Below the pieces are notes generated by a model. It saw only the letters and a list, made by a program, of their open reading frames with translations, was not told the DNA's origin and ran no database searches. A program made the position numbers and the translations under genes. 64,000 nt of DNA from a bacterium (GTDB lineage Bacteria; Planctomycetota; UBA1135; UBA2386), in assembly GCA_024743115.1 (NCBI GenBank), contig JANSXC010000001.1, positions 243,628 to 307,627 of the forward strand, given 5' to 3'. Below, piece by piece: positions 51,567 to 61,629 of the stretch (its first letter is position 1; each line of letters starts with the position of its first letter).

Positions 51567-53084
51567 ATGAACTTTTCGCTGCGCGGGTTCGCCGAGGCCT
51601 TCGGGTTCGCGCTCGCAGCGCTGTGGTTCTACCTCCGGTGGCTGCCGAATGCCTTCTACAAGGTCGATGGGGTCGACATCGCGCGGCTCTACCAGGAAGG
51701 GTCGTCGCATCCCTGGCACCCAGGCTACCTGCCGGCGTTGCGTGGGTTTCACTCGCTGGTAGAGACGCTCGGCTACGAGTTGGATCTGTTGACTCTCGGC
51801 TGCGTGTTCTCCGCAGTCGGAACTGCGATCGGCGTGGGGTTCGCGCGGGCTGGGATGGGCCGGCTGGGGATGGCCTCGGGATCCGCGAGGCTTGCGACAC
51901 TGCTGTTCGCGACGTGCCCAATCGTCGTCACGTTCGGGCGGGTCGTTGAGTTCCATGGCCCCATGCTTGCGCCATACGGGCTGTGCTTTTGGTGGTTGGC
52001 AGAACAGGTGCGGCGGCCATCGATCGTCGGCATGGTAGTCCTGGGCGCGCTATGTCACCTGCCGTTCCTGATTCACGGTCAGCAGCTCCTGTTGCCGTGT
52101 TGGTTGCTCGCGCTCTTCGTGATGAAGCGCGGAATCTCGCGGCGGTCGATTGGGTTGGCCGCGATTGCCGGCGGCGTGCACGCCCTCCTGTTCGGATTGC
52201 TGCCTCTACTGCTGCCCGGGTTCTACGGTTTCTGGGCAGATCTTGCTGCTGGAGCTGCGGCCGAGGGATCCATCGGTCGGCCGCAGAGCCTCGACTACAC
52301 GCCGCGGGTACTGTGGGAGGAGTGGTTGCTGGCCTGGCCGGTTTGGTCCGTAGTTGCGTTCGCTGCGGGGATGCGAGTACGGCAACGTCGCGAGTGCACG
52401 GCTTTCGTGATCGGATTCGCGCCCTACTTGTTCGTCTGTGTTCGCCAGCTCGTCTTCGAGCCCGAGTTTGGCGCCTACATGCTGCCGATGGTGCTACCCG
52501 CGGCGATGCTCATCGGGCAGTGGTTGAGTAGGCACTGGCTGGTTTGGCTGTTGTGTTGCCAGCCGATCTTGTTCGGAATAGCCCCCGGATTGGCCGCCCT
52601 GCCGGGCGATGGTGCAATCCGGCACCTCTGTACGCAGCGTAGGCACCACGACGATTTTCAGGTCGTCGTCGAGGAAGTGGCCGATGGGGCCTCGCCGTTC
52701 GTCCTGGTCGGCAGCCACCGCGAGTTGGGCGACGCGTTCGCGCGATTGTCGCCGGACCAGTTTCTCTGGGTTCGTCAGAACGCTGTGCTGCCGCGCGACA
52801 AGCTGGAGCCTCAGCAGCTGGTCATCGTCGAGATGTATCTCAAGCAGCTGCACGCGCAGGGGCGCTGTGTCTTGCTCACCGAGTCCGCGCTCGGTTCGCT
52901 CGAGGACCCGGGGGCCGCGATGCTGGCCGAGAAGGCCACGCTCGAGGTGCCGGCCAACGACCAGCTGTCGGGGCCGCTGTTCGCGGCTCACCTGCGCGAG
53001 AAGTTCGATCTGCAGGCCATGCCGGAAGTCACCATGCGCGAGGGCCCGATAGGTCCGCGGCTCTGGCGCCTCGTTCCGAAGTAG
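51567..53084 (+). CDS. Multi-span membrane protein of unknown function
   Basis: A 505-residue protein. About ten hydrophobic segments lie in the first 345 residues (for example TLGCVFSAVGTAIGVGF, GLLPLLLPGFYGFWADLA, WLVWLLCCQPILFGIAPGLAAL). Early residues YKVDGVDIARLYQEGSS and HPGYLP resemble glycosyltransferase family 39 or DUF2723 proteins, where such an Asp lies in the first outer loop. The last 150 residues are soluble. If a glycosyltransferase, it would move a lipid-linked sugar; the evidence is weak. Starts 24 bp after der, so probably transcribed with it. Converges on trkH with 7 bp between. Confidence 0.7.
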   Translation: MNFSLRGFAEAFGFALAALWFYLRWLPNAFYKVDGVDIARLYQEGSSHPWHPGYLPALRGFHSLVETLGYELDLLTLGCVFSAVGTAIGVGFARAGMGRLGMASGSARLATLLFATCPIVVTFGRVVEFHGPMLAPYGLCFWWLAEQVRRPSIVGMVVLGALCHLPFLIHGQQLLLPCWLLALFVMKRGISRRSIGLAAIAGGVHALLFGLLPLLLPGFYGFWADLAAGAAAEGSIGRPQSLDYTPRVLWEEWLLAWPVWSVVAFAAGMRVRQRRECTAFVIGFAPYLFVCVRQLVFEPEFGAYMLPMVLPAAMLIGQWLSRHWLVWLLCCQPILFGIAPGLAALPGDGAIRHLCTQRRHHDDFQVVVEEVADGASPFVLVGSHRELGDAFARLSPDQFLWVRQNAVLPRDKLEPQQLVIVEMYLKQLHAQGRCVLLTESALGSLEDPGAAMLAEKATLEVPANDQLSGPLFAAHLREKFDLQAMPEVTMREGPIGPRLWRLVPK

Positions 53085-53091
53085 CGCGCCG

Positions 53092-54639
53092 TTACCGCCG
53101 CCAGAAGCTCGGCGTGAACAGCGCCAGGATCGTCAGCAGCTCCAGTCGCCCGAGCACCATCTCGACGCTGAACAGGATCTTGGTCCACGGCCGCAGTTCG
53201 GCGTAGCCCCCGAACGGTCCGGTGTTCGCGGTGCCTGCGAGCGTCGTCGCCGCGCCGCCTTCGAGCGCGGTCGTGACACTTGCGGGATCGACGATCGTGA
53301 ACGACGGGCCCGTCGAACAGATCATCGCGGTGCTCGCCGCGAACGCGGAGACGATGTTCAGCGCTGGATCCATCGCGGCGATCAGCGCGCCGGCGACGAG
53401 GCAGAGGAACCACAGCAGCACGACCGCGAGCACGTCGGAGATCACCGCCGCGGGCATCGCGACGTTGTCGAGCTTGACGCGTTCGACGCTCTTGGGGCGG
53501 ACGAAGTGGCGGATGGTGTAGGCGCAGAGCCGGAGCACGACGAGCAGTCGGACCTGCTTCATGCCGCCAGCGGTCGAGCCGGTGCAGCCGCCGAACAGCA
53601 TGCAGCAGAACAGGACCGCGAGCGCGAGGGTCGGCCAGGCCTGGTAGTCGGCGGTCGAGTAGCCCGTCGAAGTCATCAGGCTCATGCCGTTGAACGCGGC
53701 CTGGCGCAGCGCGCTGCCGAAACTCACGTCGGCGTACCACAGATCGAGCGTGATCGCGGTGATCACGATGAGGATCAACAGGCCGAACAGTCGGAACTCG
53801 CCCGACCTCACGAGCGTTCTCAGCCCCTTCCACGGTGTTCGCCACTGCACCACGACCGTCGTGAAGCTGATCGCACCGACGAACATGAACACGATGATCA
53901 CGAACTCGCCCGCGAGGCTGTCGAACTCCGCGAGCGACGACCGCGTCGAGTAACCACCGGTCGCGAGCGTCGTGAACGAGTGGCAGATCGCGTCGAACCA
54001 CGGGAAGCCGCCGATCAGTGCCAGCAGGATCGCACAGCACGCGGTCGCGATGACGTAGAACGTACCGATCATCCGCGCCTTCTTGATCGCGCGTGGCTGG
54101 AAGCTGTCACTCGCGACGCCGACCGTTTCCGACGCGATCAGGCTGCGGCCCGTGCCGCCCATCGCGGGCAGCAGCGCGACGAACACCAGCACGATGCCGA
54201 GTCCGCCGATCCACTGCATCATCGCGCGCCAGAGCAGCAGGCTCGCGGGGGTGCCTTCGATCAGCGGGTTGTTGCCGCTGCCGAGCACCGTTGCACCGCA
54301 GGTCGTGAGTCCGCTCGTCGCCTCGAAGACCGCGTCGATCGGATGCGGCAGTACGCCGGACCACCACAAGGGAATCGCGCCAAGCAGGCTGGCGAGGAAC
54401 CACGACAGGCCCGCGACCGCGATCGCCTCGCGGCGGAACGCCTGTTCGGACGCGTTGCGGCCGGCGAGCCAGAGCAACGTCGACGTCGCGCCGCCCGCGA
54501 GCATGCCGACGAGGAAGCCTGCAGTCGTTGCGAAGTCGCCCGCGGACTCCTGCATCGCCAGCACGAGCGGCGGAATCTGCGCGAGCGTGAAGAACGCCGC
54601 AAACCCGGCGAGCATCCGGGCGACCTGCCGCAGGTTCAT
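53092..54639 (-). CDS. trkH: Potassium uptake protein TrkH/KtrB
   Basis: A 515-residue membrane protein with the four-repeat pore of the Trk/Ktr/HKT superfamily. Selectivity segments: TSGLTTCGAT, FTTLATGGYS, STGYST and TANTGPFGG, each with the expected Gly. The rest alternates spans and charged loops. It carries potassium, working with a TrkA-type nucleotide-binding subunit, which is not in this window. The ATG (54637-54639) opens NLRQVARMLAGF. It follows the peptidase gene on the same strand with 111 bp between. Confidence 0.93.
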   Translation of the reverse strand: MNLRQVARMLAGFAAFFTLAQIPPLVLAMQESAGDFATTAGFLVGMLAGGATSTLLWLAGRNASEQAFRREAIAVAGLSWFLASLLGAIPLWWSGVLPHPIDAVFEATSGLTTCGATVLGSGNNPLIEGTPASLLLWRAMMQWIGGLGIVLVFVALLPAMGGTGRSLIASETVGVASDSFQPRAIKKARMIGTFYVIATACCAILLALIGGFPWFDAICHSFTTLATGGYSTRSSLAEFDSLAGEFVIIVFMFVGAISFTTVVVQWRTPWKGLRTLVRSGEFRLFGLLILIVITAITLDLWYADVSFGSALRQAAFNGMSLMTSTGYSTADYQAWPTLALAVLFCCMLFGGCTGSTAGGMKQVRLLVVLRLCAYTIRHFVRPKSVERVKLDNVAMPAAVISDVLAVVLLWFLCLVAGALIAAMDPALNIVSAFAASTAMICSTGPSFTIVDPASVTTALEGGAATTLAGTANTGPFGGYAELRPWTKILFSVEMVLGRLELLTILALFTPSFWRR

Positions 54640-54750
54640 CGGCGCGGACTCCTCGGTGTCCGCTCTCTACTCAGGCGCTGCCGGCGGGGGCTCACCCCGG
54701 CCTTGTACCGGGTGCCACAGCAAGGCTCCAGCGCGATCGGGGAGGGCGCG

Positions 54751-55848
54751 CTATTGGTCGGCGCCGCCGGCCTTGCCCGCGGCGGCCTTCTTGGCGGCGG
54801 CCTTCGCTTCCTCTGCGGCCTTCTTTGCCGCGGCCTTCGCCTCTTCCTCGGCCTTCTTCTTGGCCGCGGCCTCTTCGGCTTCGAGCTCGGCCTCGCCGGG
54901 CAGCTTCAACGTCTTGGAGTAGGCGATGACTTCCTGGTCCAGCTTCTCGAGATCGATCCCCTTGAACGCCTTCGCCGTGACGACCGGCATGTTGGTGTCG
55001 TTCTTCACCAGCTTGATGAACGTCGGGATGATCTTGTTGTACTTCTTGTTGTCCGACTCGAGCAGGAACTGGCAGAGCAGCCAGCCCTCGGCGTAGCACA
55101 CGCTCGGGTTCGAGTAGTACTGGCTCTTGGCGTACTGCAGCAGCTCGGGGATCGGGACCCAGCGGTCCTGGCGCAGCGCGGCGCGGATGACGCCGAGTCG
55201 CATCTTGTTGATCAGTCCGAGGTCGGCCGGCTTGCGGCGCGTCGGCTTCTCCCGTGGCTTGGCGGCGTAGAAGTAGTCGCCCATGCCTTCGTTGAGCCAC
55301 GACGGCAGCTCGACATAGGACACGACGAGCCACGAGAAGTACTGGTGCCAGCCCTCGTGCGCCGCGCAACCGAGCGTGTCGATCTCCGTGACCGACTTCA
55401 TGATGTCGATGCGCTTCTGCGCCTTGGTGCGCTTGCCCGTGGTCGGAACGTTTGCGTCCGAGTCGTCCATCCACAGCCCGGTGTCGTAGCACACCATCTC
55501 GCGCTCGGCCCGGTAGTAGTAGGCGCCAGAACCACGCGGGCCGCCGTAGCGGTGATACTGCTTCTTGTCCTTGAACAGCTTGATCACCTGCTGCTTCTTG
55601 CCGCCCTTGTCGGGCTTGAACAGCTTGCGGTAGACCATGTTGATCGCGTCCATGTGCTTGCCGAGGCGCACGGCCTTCTCCTTGCCGGCCTGCGACTGGA
55701 TCTCGTAGTTCTTGGTCTTGTGAACGATCCAGCCCGGCGGGATCTTGCTCTTGGCCCAGGGGCCGGGTTGCACCCGTCGTTGCGCCTCGACGCAAGTCGC
55801 GAGCGTGAGGCTGACGAGAAGGAGTTGGGCGATATGGCGGAACTTCAT
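54751..55848 (-). CDS. Exported peptidase-MA-like zinc protein (DUF1570-like) with Ala/Lys/Glu tail
   Basis: A 365-residue protein with signal peptide (MKFRHIAQLLLVSLTLATCVEA). The catalytic-type motif HEGWHQYF (HExxH) and, some 20 residues on, NEGMGDYF with the third-ligand Glu are those of gluzincin-like peptidase MA families. Other features: NYEIQSQAGKEKA and YYYRAEREMVCYDTG. The last 60 residues repeat AAKKAAEEAKAA in a charged helix. The ATG at 55846-55848 is chosen for the signal peptide; the frame is open further upstream. Probably periplasmic. Divergent from the radical SAM gene. Confidence 0.8.
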   Translation of the reverse strand: MKFRHIAQLLLVSLTLATCVEAQRRVQPGPWAKSKIPPGWIVHKTKNYEIQSQAGKEKAVRLGKHMDAINMVYRKLFKPDKGGKKQQVIKLFKDKKQYHRYGGPRGSGAYYYRAEREMVCYDTGLWMDDSDANVPTTGKRTKAQKRIDIMKSVTEIDTLGCAAHEGWHQYFSWLVVSYVELPSWLNEGMGDYFYAAKPREKPTRRKPADLGLINKMRLGVIRAALRQDRWVPIPELLQYAKSQYYSNPSVCYAEGWLLCQFLLESDNKKYNKIIPTFIKLVKNDTNMPVVTAKAFKGIDLEKLDQEVIAYSKTLKLPGEAELEAEEAAAKKKAEEEAKAAAKKAAEEAKAAAKKAAAGKAGGADQ

Positions 55849-56101
55849 GACTGTGGGGGCCAACCAACGGAGTGTGTGGGCTCGGGTTCCCGAGTGCAAC
55901 CGGGCCGGAGCGACCGCGGCCCTGCCGCCGCCTGATCGCAGGGGAGTTCTCGGACTGGGACGCGGACTCGAGTCAGCCTTGTTCTGGGCAAGTGGGCGTC
56001 GGCAGCCGATAACTGTCACGCCACCTTGTTTGGAAATCGCCCCGACTTGGGGCTACATACCGATGGTATAGTTCCTCGGCCTCCGGGACCCGCCTCGCCG
56101 C

Positions 56102-57691
56102 ATGAAAGTCACGCTCATCCATCCGCCGGTCTACATCAACAAGAACGGCCTGACCGCGCTGCGCCCGAGTCTGCCGCTCGGCCTCGCCTACATCGCGGCC
56201 GTGCTGCGTGACGACGGCCACGAACTCCAAGTCGTCGATGCGCTCGGCGAGGCGCCCGAGCAGATGATTCCGGACGGCGACATCTGGCGGCTGGGGCTCA
56301 CACCCGAGGGGGTCATCGAGCGCATCCCCGCCGATGTCCAGGCCATCGGGATCACCAGCATGTGGAGCTACAGCTGGCCGATCCTGCGCGAGCTGATCCA
56401 CAAGGTGAAGGCCGCGTTCCCGAGCGTGCCGATCGTCTGCGGTGGCGAACACTTCACCGCCGTGCCCGAGCTCTCGATGGAGCAGGCACCGATCGACTTC
56501 CTCGTGCTCGGCGAGGGCGAGGAGACCGCGGTCGCGCTGTTCCGCGCGCTCGAGCTGAAACTCGACCACGCCGTCATTCCCGGGATCGCCTATCGCGACG
56601 ACGCGGGTGAGCTGCAGAAGAACCCGCGCCGTGATCGCATCAAGAACGTCGACGAGATCCCGTGGCCGGCGTGGGAGTTCTTCGACGTCGAGGCCTACTC
56701 GAGCAATCGTCTCGTCAGCGGCATCTACTACGGCAAGACGGTGCCGATCCTCGCGACGCGGGGTTGCCCGTACCAGTGCACCTACTGCAGTTCGCCCAAC
56801 ATGTGGACGACGCGGTGGTTCGCGCGCACCCCGAGCGAAGTGCTCGACGAGATCGAGAGCTACTACAAGAAGTACGGCGCGACCAACTTCCCATTCCAGG
56901 ATCTCACCGCGATCCTCAAACGCAACTGGGTCGTCGAGTTCTGCCAGGAAGTCGAGAAGCGTGGCCTGAAGATCACCTGGCAGCTGCCTGCCGGCACGCG
57001 CAGTGAGGTGATCGACGAGGAGGTTGCGAGCCTGCTCGTGCGCAGTGGTTGCAAGTCGCTCAACTTCGCGCCGGAGTCGGGCAGCGAACGCACGCGCAAG
57101 CACATGAAGAAGATGCTGACCGACGAGAAGCTGTTCCGCGCGGTGCGGGCGTCGGTCAAGGCCGGTCTCAATGTCGGTGCGTTCTTCGTTCTCGCCTACC
57201 CGACGGACGAAGAGGAGGACATGAAGGCGAGCGTCGAACTCGCGGCGCGCCTTGGCAAGGCCGGCATCGACGACGTGTCGGCGGGCTTCTTCTTCCCGCT
57301 GCCCAACACCGAGATCACGCGGCAGCTCGAGAAGGAAGGCAAGGTCACCTACGACGACGCGTTCCTCAAGCTGCCGATCTACGTGCACAACACGTTCCTC
57401 AGCGAGGACCGCAAGTACAACGAGAACTTCACGGCCAAGGAACTGACGAAGTGGAAGTATCGGGTCGTGCGCGCGTTCTACACGCGCAGCCTGCTCCTGC
57501 GACCGCAGCGGTGGTTTCGGATCTTCTGGAACTTCATCCGCGGCAAGGAGACTTCGAAGATGGAGTCGTTCTTGCAGGAGACGATGCGCAAGTTGCGCCT
57601 GCGTAGGAAGCCGAAGGAGCCGTCGGCCGGTAGCGGCAGTGGGGGCGGCGGCGCCGAGCCGAAGCAGCCTGCGGCCGCCGCGAAGAGCTGA
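56102..57691 (+). CDS. B12-binding radical SAM protein
   Basis: A 529-residue protein. Residues 1-140 form a cobalamin-binding fold (TLIHPPVYINKN, LGLAYIAAVLRDDGHE, DFLVLGEGE). The radical SAM core begins with CPYQCTYC (Cys222, Cys226, Cys229) for the 4Fe-4S cluster, followed by GATNFPFQDLTAILKRNW, LKITWQLPAGTR and the SAM-binding area LNFAPESGSERTRKHM. It fits the class B methylase / hopanoid-type group, which modifies lipids, cofactors or natural products; substrate unknown. The C-terminal tail is Gly/Ser/Ala-rich. The next gene ends 3 bp after it on the other strand. Confidence 0.9.
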   Translation: MKVTLIHPPVYINKNGLTALRPSLPLGLAYIAAVLRDDGHELQVVDALGEAPEQMIPDGDIWRLGLTPEGVIERIPADVQAIGITSMWSYSWPILRELIHKVKAAFPSVPIVCGGEHFTAVPELSMEQAPIDFLVLGEGEETAVALFRALELKLDHAVIPGIAYRDDAGELQKNPRRDRIKNVDEIPWPAWEFFDVEAYSSNRLVSGIYYGKTVPILATRGCPYQCTYCSSPNMWTTRWFARTPSEVLDEIESYYKKYGATNFPFQDLTAILKRNWVVEFCQEVEKRGLKITWQLPAGTRSEVIDEEVASLLVRSGCKSLNFAPESGSERTRKHMKKMLTDEKLFRAVRASVKAGLNVGAFFVLAYPTDEEEDMKASVELAARLGKAGIDDVSAGFFFPLPNTEITRQLEKEGKVTYDDAFLKLPIYVHNTFLSEDRKYNENFTAKELTKWKYRVVRAFYTRSLLLRPQRWFRIFWNFIRGKETSKMESFLQETMRKLRLRRKPKEPSAGSGSGGGGAEPKQPAAAAKS

Positions 57692-57694
57692 ACG

Positions 57695-58912
57695 TCAGTT
57701 CGCGTTCGCCGCGCCGTTCTCGGGTCCGCCGTTCTCGGATAGGGCGATCGTGCGCTCGGCCAATTCGATCTGCCGGCGTGCGACGGCGTCCACGCTGACG
57801 TTCTCCTGGGTCCACGCGAAGCCGGCTCGGCCGCCGCTGGCTGCGAGCTCCGGAGACTCGAGGAGCGCGATCGTGCGGTTCGCGAGGTCCTCGTCCGACC
57901 CGGCGACGAACAGGCCCGGTTCTGGCGCCTCGATACCGCGGCCGCCGAGCTCGTTGGTCACGACGGGCAGGCCGTGGGCGAGGGCCGCGACGCACTTGGT
58001 GCGCAGGCCGGCACCGGAGAACACGGGCGCCAGCAGGACACGAACCTCCGCGAGCAGCTCGCGCAGGTCGTCGACGAAACCGACGAGCCGCACGCCCGGG
58101 AGCGATTCGAGATCGGCGATGCGCTGCGAATGCCGACCCGCGAACCAGAGTTCTGCATCGGCCACGCGTTCCCGCACCCGCGGCAGCACCGCCGTCGCGA
58201 GGTGCCGCGCGGCTTCGGGGTTCGGGCCGTGCTCGTAGTCGCCGAAGAACAGGGCGCGCGGAGCCGCCATGTTCGGGATGATCGGCGCGTCCGGGCCGAG
58301 ATAGATCGCGCCCCGCGTCGCCACGTCGCGGCCGAGCCGCTCGCGCAGCACGGCGGAGTCCTGCGCGGTGAGTGCCTGCAGCTGGTCGGCCAGGGGGAAG
58401 AACCGGTCCACGAACCGCCACCACAGCGCCTGGTCGCGGCGGTCCCCGGCTGCGCCGAGGCCGGTGTGGGTGTTGGCCGGGCAGCCCGCCTCGTGGTCGG
58501 TGAAGACCGTCGGCAGCCCGCGCAGCGCCGGCAGGAACTGGGCGAGCTGGGCCATCTCGACGAACGCGACGTCGGGCTGGAACTCGCGGCGGGCCCGCTG
58601 CAGGAGCCCGGGCAGGTCGACGTGGGCGATCTTACCGGCCACGAGCGGCAGCGTTCGCCAGCGCCAGAGCATCCGCAGCTTCTGTGGCAACAGGCGCCAG
58701 CCGGCCGGTCGCGGCGGTCCCGGGACCGTTCCGAGCCAGCTGAAATCGGGACTGGTTGATTGGGTGTGGAATTCTTCTTGCGGTCCAGCGATAGCTGCCA
58801 AACCGATTTCCGCGTGCTTCGCGAGGCCCCGGGCCAGGCTGCCGAGAACGACACCGCCGCCATGATCGCCGTCAGGACGCGGTAGGAACGGGGTTACGAG
58901 CAGGATCCGCAT
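57695..58912 (-). CDS. Glycosyltransferase, GT-B fold (family 1/4 type)
   Basis: A 405-residue protein. N-terminal domain: RILLVTPFLPRPDGDHGGG with the Gly-rich acceptor loop and FVEMAQLAQFLPAL. C-terminal donor domain: ALFFGDYEHGPNPEA, LWFAGRHSQRIADL, VRLVGFVDDLRELLAEVRVLLAPVFSGAGLRTKCVAALAHGLPVVTN in outline, with the glutamate-like EAP region of the family near GIEAPEPGLFV. It transfers a sugar from a nucleotide donor, likely to an envelope glycan. Convergent with the radical SAM gene with only 3 bp between. Confidence 0.9.
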   Translation of the reverse strand: MRILLVTPFLPRPDGDHGGGVVLGSLARGLAKHAEIGLAAIAGPQEEFHTQSTSPDFSWLGTVPGPPRPAGWRLLPQKLRMLWRWRTLPLVAGKIAHVDLPGLLQRARREFQPDVAFVEMAQLAQFLPALRGLPTVFTDHEAGCPANTHTGLGAAGDRRDQALWWRFVDRFFPLADQLQALTAQDSAVLRERLGRDVATRGAIYLGPDAPIIPNMAAPRALFFGDYEHGPNPEAARHLATAVLPRVRERVADAELWFAGRHSQRIADLESLPGVRLVGFVDDLRELLAEVRVLLAPVFSGAGLRTKCVAALAHGLPVVTNELGGRGIEAPEPGLFVAGSDEDLANRTIALLESPELAASGGRAGFAWTQENVSVDAVARRQIELAERTIALSENGGPENGAANAN

Positions 58913-59193
58913 GCAGCGCCCTGGTTGGGACCTAGGAGTTTACGCCACAGCAGGTTGTGGTGTCCATGTGGAGAACTCGCAACGGCTGGGGAAATCGCGG
59001 GTGTGCCAAGTTGCTACCCGGTAGCGGCGTGCGCCATCTTTTGCCATAATCCGCCCGCGTTCCCGGGCTTGAACTCGGGGTGAGACGCAGCGTGCGCCTT
59101 GGCGTAACCGGAGTCGGGCAGCCGGAGCCGGTAAGCGAGGGATCGCGTTGGTGTCCTCACCACGAACTCGGGCGGCGCTCCGAATCCGGAACC

Positions 59194-60792
59194 ATGAACG
59201 ACACCCAGAAGGCCATCGTGGGACTGCTCGACAACGGCAGGCCCGAGTTGCAGGTGGCGGCCGCGCAGATTCTCGGCGAGCTGCAAGTCAAGCACTCGAC
59301 CGCGGTTCGCTCACTCGGTGGGGCGGTCCATCGCTCGCCGGTCCTCGGTCGCTTTGCGCTCGAAGCACTGGCGCGGATCGGCAACCGGGATGCTTGGGAG
59401 ACGATCGTACGCAGCATGCTCGAGCATGAGAGCCTCGCGGATCATGCGGCGCATCTCCTGGCCGAGGCCGGCACCTCCACGCACGCCGTGCTTGCCAAGG
59501 CCTACGCCGTTGCGGCGGTCGACCAGCGAGGGCGGATCCTCGAGATCCTGTCGCATGCGCTCGGCAAGGAGGCCATCGCGGCGTTCGTGCAGGCGCTGCT
59601 GACTCCGGAGCTCGTTGACCTTGCGGGCGATTTGCTGGTCGGCGCAATCGAGCAGTTCGAGGACGCGGCGCTGCGCAAGATGCTGCGCGAGGGACTGTCG
59701 AAGCCGCTCGCCGACCCGCTGCCCGATGCGTGCCTGGCGCGAATCCTCGGCGTGCTCGCCGAGGTCGATCGCCAGCACTCTCGCCAGACGTTCCTTAAGT
59801 TCACCGCCGACCAGCACTCGCGCGTCGTGCGGTCCGCAGCCTACCGGGCCCTGCGCGGCAGCAAGATGCCGGCGGCCCAGGTCAAGGCGATGATCGCGCT
59901 GCTCGAGGATGCCGGGGAGCGTGACCTGCACGAGCCCGTGCGCGAGGTGTTGGCCGCGCTGCCCGAAATGCCGGCGGGTCTGCTGCCCGTCTGCAAGCGC
60001 CTGCTGGGCTCGCGGAACCAGGAGCAGCGCCTGTTCGCGCTGCGCATGCTTCGCACGACCGGCGGCGCCGAGATGGCGAAGACCACGATCAAGCTGCTCG
60101 ATCACGACGACGAGCGCTTCCGGCTCGCGGCGGCCGAGGCGTTGGCGAACAACAAGCAGGCCGTCGAGCCGCTCGTGCGACTCGTGCAGTCCGCCAAGGA
60201 CGAGCGGCTGGGGACCGTGGCGGCCGAGATCCTCACGCGGCTGGGCTCGGCTGCGATCGGCCCGAAGGCGCAGAAGACGTTCGCCGAGAAGGCCGTCAAG
60301 CTGATGTCGACGAACGGTCCTGCCGGCGAGTTGTTGTTCGACGTCGTGTTGGCGGTCGGTGGCGCCAAGATCGTCCCGACGTTCGTTGACAAGGCCGTGC
60401 GGCTGCGCCGGGCGCGGCGCTTCGCCGAGGCGCTCCACGTGCTCGCCAAGGTCATGGCAACCGAGCACGGCACGGATGAGGCCAGCTACCAGCTTGCACT
60501 GACCCGGCTGCTCGTCGATGCGAGCCATCCGGATGCCGAGGATCAGCGCCCGGGCAACGCGACGATGGGATTCTTCACGAACCTCGTCCGCTCCGGCTTC
60601 CCGCTCATGGAACGCTTGAAGCGCGAAGCCTCGGTGACGCCCGAAGCGTTGTTGTCGATCGCGCAGCACTTCGTGCAGGGCGTCGGCGAAGAGCGGCGGT
60701 TCGGCACGGCGATGCTCAAGCACCTCGCGACGCGCAACAAGGGTCGCCCCGGCGAAGAAGCCCGGTTCGCGTTGCGCGCCGTCGGCGGATAG
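59194..60792 (+). CDS. HEAT-repeat protein
   Basis: A 532-residue protein built of helical pairs. Repeats such as LQVAAAQILGELQVKHSTA, FALEALARIGNRDAWE, FRLAAAEALANNKQAVEPLV and LGTVAAEILTRLGSAA follow the HEAT/PBS-lyase pattern. No signal peptide. Such proteins are usually scaffolds for binding other proteins. The ATG at 59194 is used; an upstream extension is Arg/Ser-rich and unlike protein. Convergent with psd (60853). Confidence 0.8.
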   Translation: MNDTQKAIVGLLDNGRPELQVAAAQILGELQVKHSTAVRSLGGAVHRSPVLGRFALEALARIGNRDAWETIVRSMLEHESLADHAAHLLAEAGTSTHAVLAKAYAVAAVDQRGRILEILSHALGKEAIAAFVQALLTPELVDLAGDLLVGAIEQFEDAALRKMLREGLSKPLADPLPDACLARILGVLAEVDRQHSRQTFLKFTADQHSRVVRSAAYRALRGSKMPAAQVKAMIALLEDAGERDLHEPVREVLAALPEMPAGLLPVCKRLLGSRNQEQRLFALRMLRTTGGAEMAKTTIKLLDHDDERFRLAAAEALANNKQAVEPLVRLVQSAKDERLGTVAAEILTRLGSAAIGPKAQKTFAEKAVKLMSTNGPAGELLFDVVLAVGGAKIVPTFVDKAVRLRRARRFAEALHVLAKVMATEHGTDEASYQLALTRLLVDASHPDAEDQRPGNATMGFFTNLVRSGFPLMERLKREASVTPEALLSIAQHFVQGVGEERRFGTAMLKHLATRNKGRPGEEARFALRAVGG

Positions 60793-60852
60793 GCGCGTTC
60801 GCCGTTCGGCCCGTGCCTGGCGACGGTTCTGCGGAGATCGGTTCTCGCGGAG

Positions 60853-61629
60853 TCAGGCCTGCAGGGCTTCGCCCATCCGGGTTCGCGTCTCCGGGGCGAT
60901 CTCGGGGATCGTGGGGCCGCCGCGGCCGATCAGGACGATCGCCGTGGAGCCGAAGCCGAATTGGCCGAGTTCGTCGCCGCCGCGGACCGCACCCTCGGTG
61001 ACGGTGACCAGCGTGCCTCCGACGTTGTAGGCGCCGACCATGATGACCGCGGCGGGGATGCCGCCCGGTAGCTCGCAGCGGAAGACGTGGCGAGAATTGC
61101 GGGCGAAGAGGTCGCGAATGCAGCGCACGGCCGGCGGGTTGACGGGGAAGAGCGTGCCCGGGATCGGCGTGACGCCGACGACCGTCGCCGCGAACGGCGA
61201 ATGCACCCGGTGGTAGTCGCCCGGCGCGAGATAGATCGTCGTCTGCGTCCCGCCCTCGAGCTGCCGCGCCAGCTCGGGGTCGCCGACGAGCTCCGCGAGG
61301 GCGTAGGTCTGCCCCTTTACCTGCTCGATGCGACCGTTCGAGAGTGGGCCCGCGGTGATCACCCGGCCGTCGCACGGCCAGACGAGCTCGGTGGTCGCAA
61401 CGGGTCGGGCGCCGGGCCGCAGCGCGCGCCGGAAGAACTGCTGCAGACTACGGAACTGCGTGAGTTCCCCCTCGACGTCCGCGAGCTCGGCGCCGTAGCG
61501 GCGTGCAAACCACCGGTAGAACGGACCGCGCACCGGTGTCGGCAGCGGGATCGAGGTCAGCAGGCCGGTGAGGCGGGACAGCAGCACCTTGGGCAAAGCG
61601 GTCAGCAGTGCGGCCCGGACGGATGGCAT
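60853..61629 (-). CDS. psd: Phosphatidylserine decarboxylase proenzyme
   Basis: A 258-residue protein that makes phosphatidylethanolamine from phosphatidylserine at the membrane. The self-cleavage site reads GFGST (Gly227-Ser228), giving the pyruvoyl-bearing small chain; the family usually has LGST. Charge-relay residues are seen in VWPCDGRV (Asp87) and GDYHRVHSPF (His143). Other family blocks: LQQFFRRALRPGARP, and GTLFPVNPPAV. The ATG at 61627-61629 is used; the open frame runs a further 25 residues upstream without matching sequence. No pssA is adjacent. Divergent from the LysM lipoprotein gene. Confidence 0.93.
   Translation of the reverse strand: MPSVRAALLTALPKVLLSRLTGLLTSIPLPTPVRGPFYRWFARRYGAELADVEGELTQFRSLQQFFRRALRPGARPVATTELVWPCDGRVITAGPLSNGRIEQVKGQTYALAELVGDPELARQLEGGTQTTIYLAPGDYHRVHSPFAATVVGVTPIPGTLFPVNPPAVRCIRDLFARNSRHVFRCELPGGIPAAVIMVGAYNVGGTLVTVTEGAVRGGDELGQFGFGSTAIVLIGRGGPTIPEIAPETRTRMGEALQA

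Noticed and set aside
54693..54717. Hairpin between trkH and the peptidase gene
   Set aside because: Imperfect stem (one unpaired C) and no T run; not strong enough to call.
53506..55935. Plus-strand frame of 809 codons opposite trkH and the peptidase
   Set aside because: Antisense of two genes with strong motifs on the minus strand.
56060..56075. AT-richer word ggtatagttcc upstream of the radical SAM gene as a -10 box
   Set aside because: A single short match without a -35 partner; promoter sequences of this lineage are not known to me.
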